Shown here: in pieces, positions 61,693-64,000 of the stretch
Position numbering within the stretch: the stretch's first letter is position 1
How the letters are laid out: every line of letters starts with the position of its first letter
Assembly (NCBI GenBank): GCA_027186245.1
Contig: CP114485.1
Coordinates: 6,820,001-6,884,000 of the forward strand
Origin: Coriaria nepalensis
Taxonomy: Eukaryota; Streptophyta; Magnoliopsida; Cucurbitales; Coriariaceae
Direction: 5' to 3'
Length of the DNA stretch: 64,000 nt
Notes under the pieces: generated by a model
The model's input: only the letters and a program-made list of their open reading frames with translations
Database searches by the model: none
What the model was told of the DNA's origin: nothing
Translations under genes and position numbers: made by a program

Positions 61693-62203
61693 ACTTGGCA
61701 AGGGATAGCAGGCCCTTGTATGCAATACTTCATAAAGCCCCCTCCGAATGGACTGGGGAATGTATAAAGCAGTCCGTAAAATTAAGTTACGGGCCAAAGA
61801 ACTCCCATGCCTCAATCTGGCCCATCTAGAGGCATTCAAGATTGTTGAAACCGACGCATCAGAATTAGGATTCGGTGGGATACTAAAATAGAGAATATAA
61901 GCCAAAGAAAGCCTAGTCAGATTCGCGTCTGGAGTATGGAAAGGGGCCCAACAAAACTATTCCACAGTAAAAAAGGAAATACTGTCTATAGTACTATGCA
62001 TTAAAAAATTCCTAGTAAGAGTCGACTGTAAAGCAGCTAAAGACATCCTATTAAAGGATGTTCAAGCCTTAGCGTCCAAACAGATTTTTGCGAGGTGGCA
62101 AGGCATTCTATCTATCTTCGACTTTGAAATCGAATACATTAAAGGAGAATCCAACTCTCTTCCCGATTTCCTTACCAGAGAATTCCTCCAGAATCAAGAA
62201 TAG
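61671..62203 (+). pseudogene. Viral RNase H
   Basis: It follows the RT after the frameshift at about 61,670 (ADFYKDLARDSRPLY) and shifts again near 61,775. The RNase H core is visible: TDASELGFGG (about 61,851-61,880), KKEILSIVLCIKKF and VDCKAAKDIL, and a C-terminal KGESNSLPDFLTREFL. Stops are at 61,889, 61,898 and 62,201. It would degrade the RNA template during genome replication. Confidence 0.85.
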
Positions 62204-63392
62204 AGGAAAAGCTCCTCTTAAAGTAGGATCAGAAATTCCTTCCAGATCTTCATCGGGTAAATCCCCTAGGGACTTCCTCCCTGGTGACAGAAAAGAAGAG
62301 TGATCAGTTCCACTCGAGGCTCTTCAAGAAGCCCTCCCTCCTCAGCTCGACAACGAGAAGGATCATCCATACTTTAGAGTTCATAAGGAATATTTAGCTC
62401 CTCTTGAGAAAGAAGATGTCCCTGCCATAGGTAAAAGGGAAAAGATTTGGGACATCGCGAGGAAATGGCTTCACGAGCACCTCCATCCTACGCTATACCC
62501 AAAGAATTGGCTTTGGTTTGTCTATATCCTAGAAGAATCTAGTTTGATAGAGATAGATACAAAGTTCAAGAACAATCAGGTAGCCTTCTCAAAACTGAGA
62601 GTTTTAAAGGTTATCCTTCCCCTTGAATGGTTCAAGGGAGCCCTCTAGAAGAATCGCTAGTGCAAAAGAGAGAGTAGAAAATGGGATTACTATGATTATA
62701 TGTAAGCTTGGAACTAGATCTTGTTGATACAAAACAACAAACACAAACACAGTTGGTGGATCTCGTTCTTCACTGATTAGGTAGATTTCCCTACTTGGTT
62801 TAAAAATTGGTTTAATAATTTCGGAATTAAGCCATATTTCTATCCGTTATATGCTTAACGGATCTTTGAAGTCATATGTATAGAGAATGGTCTGGCAGAG
62901 GAATTCATTTCCTCAGTTTTAACATTTCAGTCCATCTACCTATTCATTGGATTTTAAAATGGGATTGATTATAAGTTGTGGTACAATGAAGACACACCAT
63001 ACGGGGTCTCACCTGATATGCCCTGGCTCATCAGAATGTTTTATATCAAGTGGTGGGACAAATACCACCTATATAATGAATAGAGTGTTTATGCTGAGAA
63101 GGGAATGATCAGGGTTTGAAAGAACCTCCCTTCGTCATCCATATGTGTACCTCATGGTTTCAATGTTAAGGAGGTCCTATCACACTTCTCAGAAGAAGAG
63201 ATTCGACAATTCCTTCAAGAAAAGGAAAAGGCAAAAGGGGAAGAAAAGCTCTCCCCCTTCAACAAGAGAAGTCCTAGTCCAAACATGGAAATCTTCCAAG
63301 ATTCTCAAGATCCATACGAGGATTACACTCCTCTCAAGGAATCCTCCTCGTCCAATAAACGAGATAAAGGTAAAGGAAAGATGCTCTTTTGA
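62204..63392 (+). pseudogene. Viral downstream ORF of unknown function
   Basis: About 395 codons in a frame different from the RNase H, with many stops, ending at TGA 63,390-63,392. Features: a Ser/Lys-rich start; a Trp-rich globular part (REKIWDIARKWLHEHLHP, YPKNWLWFVYILEESSLIE, then WFKNWFNNFG and MFYIKWWDKYHLY); and a charged coiled-coil tail (HFSEEEIRQFLQEKEKAKG) with Lys/Gly at the end. Some florendoviruses carry a second ORF here; I do not recognise a catalytic motif. It could also have been the C-terminal end of the same polyprotein. Confidence 0.6.
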
Positions 63393-63704
63393 CCAGGTTC
63401 GCCCTAGTGCCCAGATGCCAACCGACAGCAGGCATCTACTCTTTTTTAAAAAAGGAAAAGTTTATTTTCTTAAAGGTTGTTTGTTTTATTCGGAAAAATG
63501 ATTCCGACCGCTTGGACTATGCGGAATATTGCTCTCCGCCTTTTCTTTTACGCATGTGAATGTATAGTCTACCTTTATCTTTACTTTTTCACGTGTATGT
63601 CGTTAGTTTTGTCGGTTGAAGGAGGATAAGTAGTGCCTGCGTGACGAGAACAAGACATCAAAAAATAGAATCTATCTCTCCTTTACTAAGTTGTAAAACT
63701 AGAA
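63393..63704 (+). promoter_or_regulatory. Viral intergenic/promoter region
   Basis: About 310 bp between the last stop codon and the terminal repeat. It contains a G-box CACGTG at about 63,590 (in TTTTTCACGTGTATG) and TGCGTGACG at about 63,637, a bZIP/as-1-like motif, upstream of the TATA box at 63,710. This is the expected place of the pregenomic RNA promoter. Confidence 0.6.
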
Positions 63705-63914
63705 TAAGCAATATAAAAGCAGCGACGGTTTGCTTTATGTTCATCTTCTTGTTCTTTCTAATTGTTTACCTCTTCTTTATCTATCTTGTCCATCTAAATC
63801 TGTTCTTTTGTTCTCTGTTAATTCTGTCTATCTTTTATAATCTTCCGCTCGTATTCTCTCTGTTTCTTGCTTGCCTTCTTTTCTTAATGATCCAGGCTTA
63901 TTTGGTATCAAAGC
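63705..63914 (+). repeat. Right terminal repeat of the viral insert
   Basis: The second copy of 56,141-56,350, offset 7,564 bp, ending in the primer site TGGTATCAAAGCA at 63,903. Viral identity stops there and simple repeat begins. Confidence 0.85.
63710..63718 (+). promoter_or_regulatory. Viral TATA box
   Basis: ATATAAAAG lies about 190 bp before the second primer site and just after the putative enhancer region. The left terminal copy has the same box as ATATAAAAA at about 56,148. Transcription from here would run rightwards through the terminal repeat. Confidence 0.6.
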
Positions 63915-64000
63915 ATATTATACATACATACATTTACATATATATACATACATACATTTACATATATATATACATACATACATTTACATATATATATATA
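63915..64000. repeat. TA/CA-rich tandem repeat at the right edge
   Basis: A unit of about 24-26 bp (ACATACATACATTTACATAT plus TA steps) is repeated about three times and runs off the window. It resembles the TACATATACATATATGTACA stretch on the left side of the viral insert. Confidence 0.85.

Larger units (their letters stand above)
56141..63914 (+). mobile_element. Endogenous pararetrovirus (Caulimoviridae, florendovirus-like), one genome plus terminal redundancy
   Basis: It is bounded by a direct repeat (56,141-56,350 and 63,705-63,914, offset exactly 7,564 bp) that includes the primer site, so it holds one full circular genome of 7.56 kb plus about 210 bp. Gene order is movement protein, unassigned part, coat protein with Cys/His knuckle, coiled coil, protease, RT, RNase H, then a separate ORF. 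There is no integrase, which separates it from gypsy retrotransposons. TA-rich repeats flank both sides, the known preferred setting of florendoviruses. All reading frames are broken. It lies in intron 5 of the lipoxygenase in the same orientation. The genus is inferred from layout, size and flanks. Confidence 0.85.

Noticed and set aside
61405..61905. 166-codon minus-strand ORF
   Set aside because: Antisense shadow of the viral RT/RNase H region.
56141..63914. Ty3/gypsy LTR retrotransposon with short LTRs
   Set aside because: The terminal repeats contain the primer site inside them instead of next to them, there is no integrase after RNase H, and a movement-protein-like region comes first.

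Overview
The window is nuclear DNA from a flowering plant, most likely a eudicot. The evidence is GT-AG introns, a chloroplast-type 13-lipoxygenase gene, Ty1/copia and LTR remnants, a satellite array and an integrated plant pararetrovirus. The lipoxygenase looks cucurbit-like to me, but that is an impression and not a demonstrated identification. No bacterial-style genes, operons or CRISPR arrays are present.

Bases 1-41,208 (64% of the window) are one tandem satellite array with a monomer of about 142 bp, roughly 290 copies, entering from the left edge and ending abruptly at about 41,208. It has two broad subfamilies, which change over near 20 kb. It contains nested higher-order repeats (an 841-bp hexamer at about 3.7-6.7 kb; 2.1-kb and 0.55-kb duplications at about 7.6-11.8 kb) and one 290-bp unrelated island at 31,291-31,580. 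None of the short ORFs in the array looks like a gene.

Bases 41,209-48,570 are AT-rich intergenic DNA. They hold a 793-bp fold-back element with long terminal inverted repeats and a possible 7-bp target duplication, a 0.6-kb inverted block of degenerate telomere-like sequence, and the promoter of the lipoxygenase gene with a G-box/ABRE.

From 48,571 to beyond the right edge lies a plastid 13-lipoxygenase gene on the + strand. Five exons (425 codons: transit peptide, PLAT domain, start of the catalytic domain) splice in phase. Two introns are swollen by parasites. Intron 2 holds a decayed minus-strand copia element that itself contains a 1,414-bp solo LTR with a perfect 5-bp target duplication. 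Intron 5 holds an endogenous caulimovirid (florendovirus-like).

The viral insert spans 56,141-63,914. It is one 7,564-bp genome unit plus about 210 bp of terminal redundancy, with a tRNA-Met-type primer site in each terminal copy and TA-rich repeats on both sides. Movement, coat, coiled-coil, protease, reverse transcriptase and RNase H regions are recognisable, followed by an unassigned ORF. About 22 in-frame stops but no frameshift occur in the first 3.7 kb, the pattern expected from cytosine deamination of a silenced copy.
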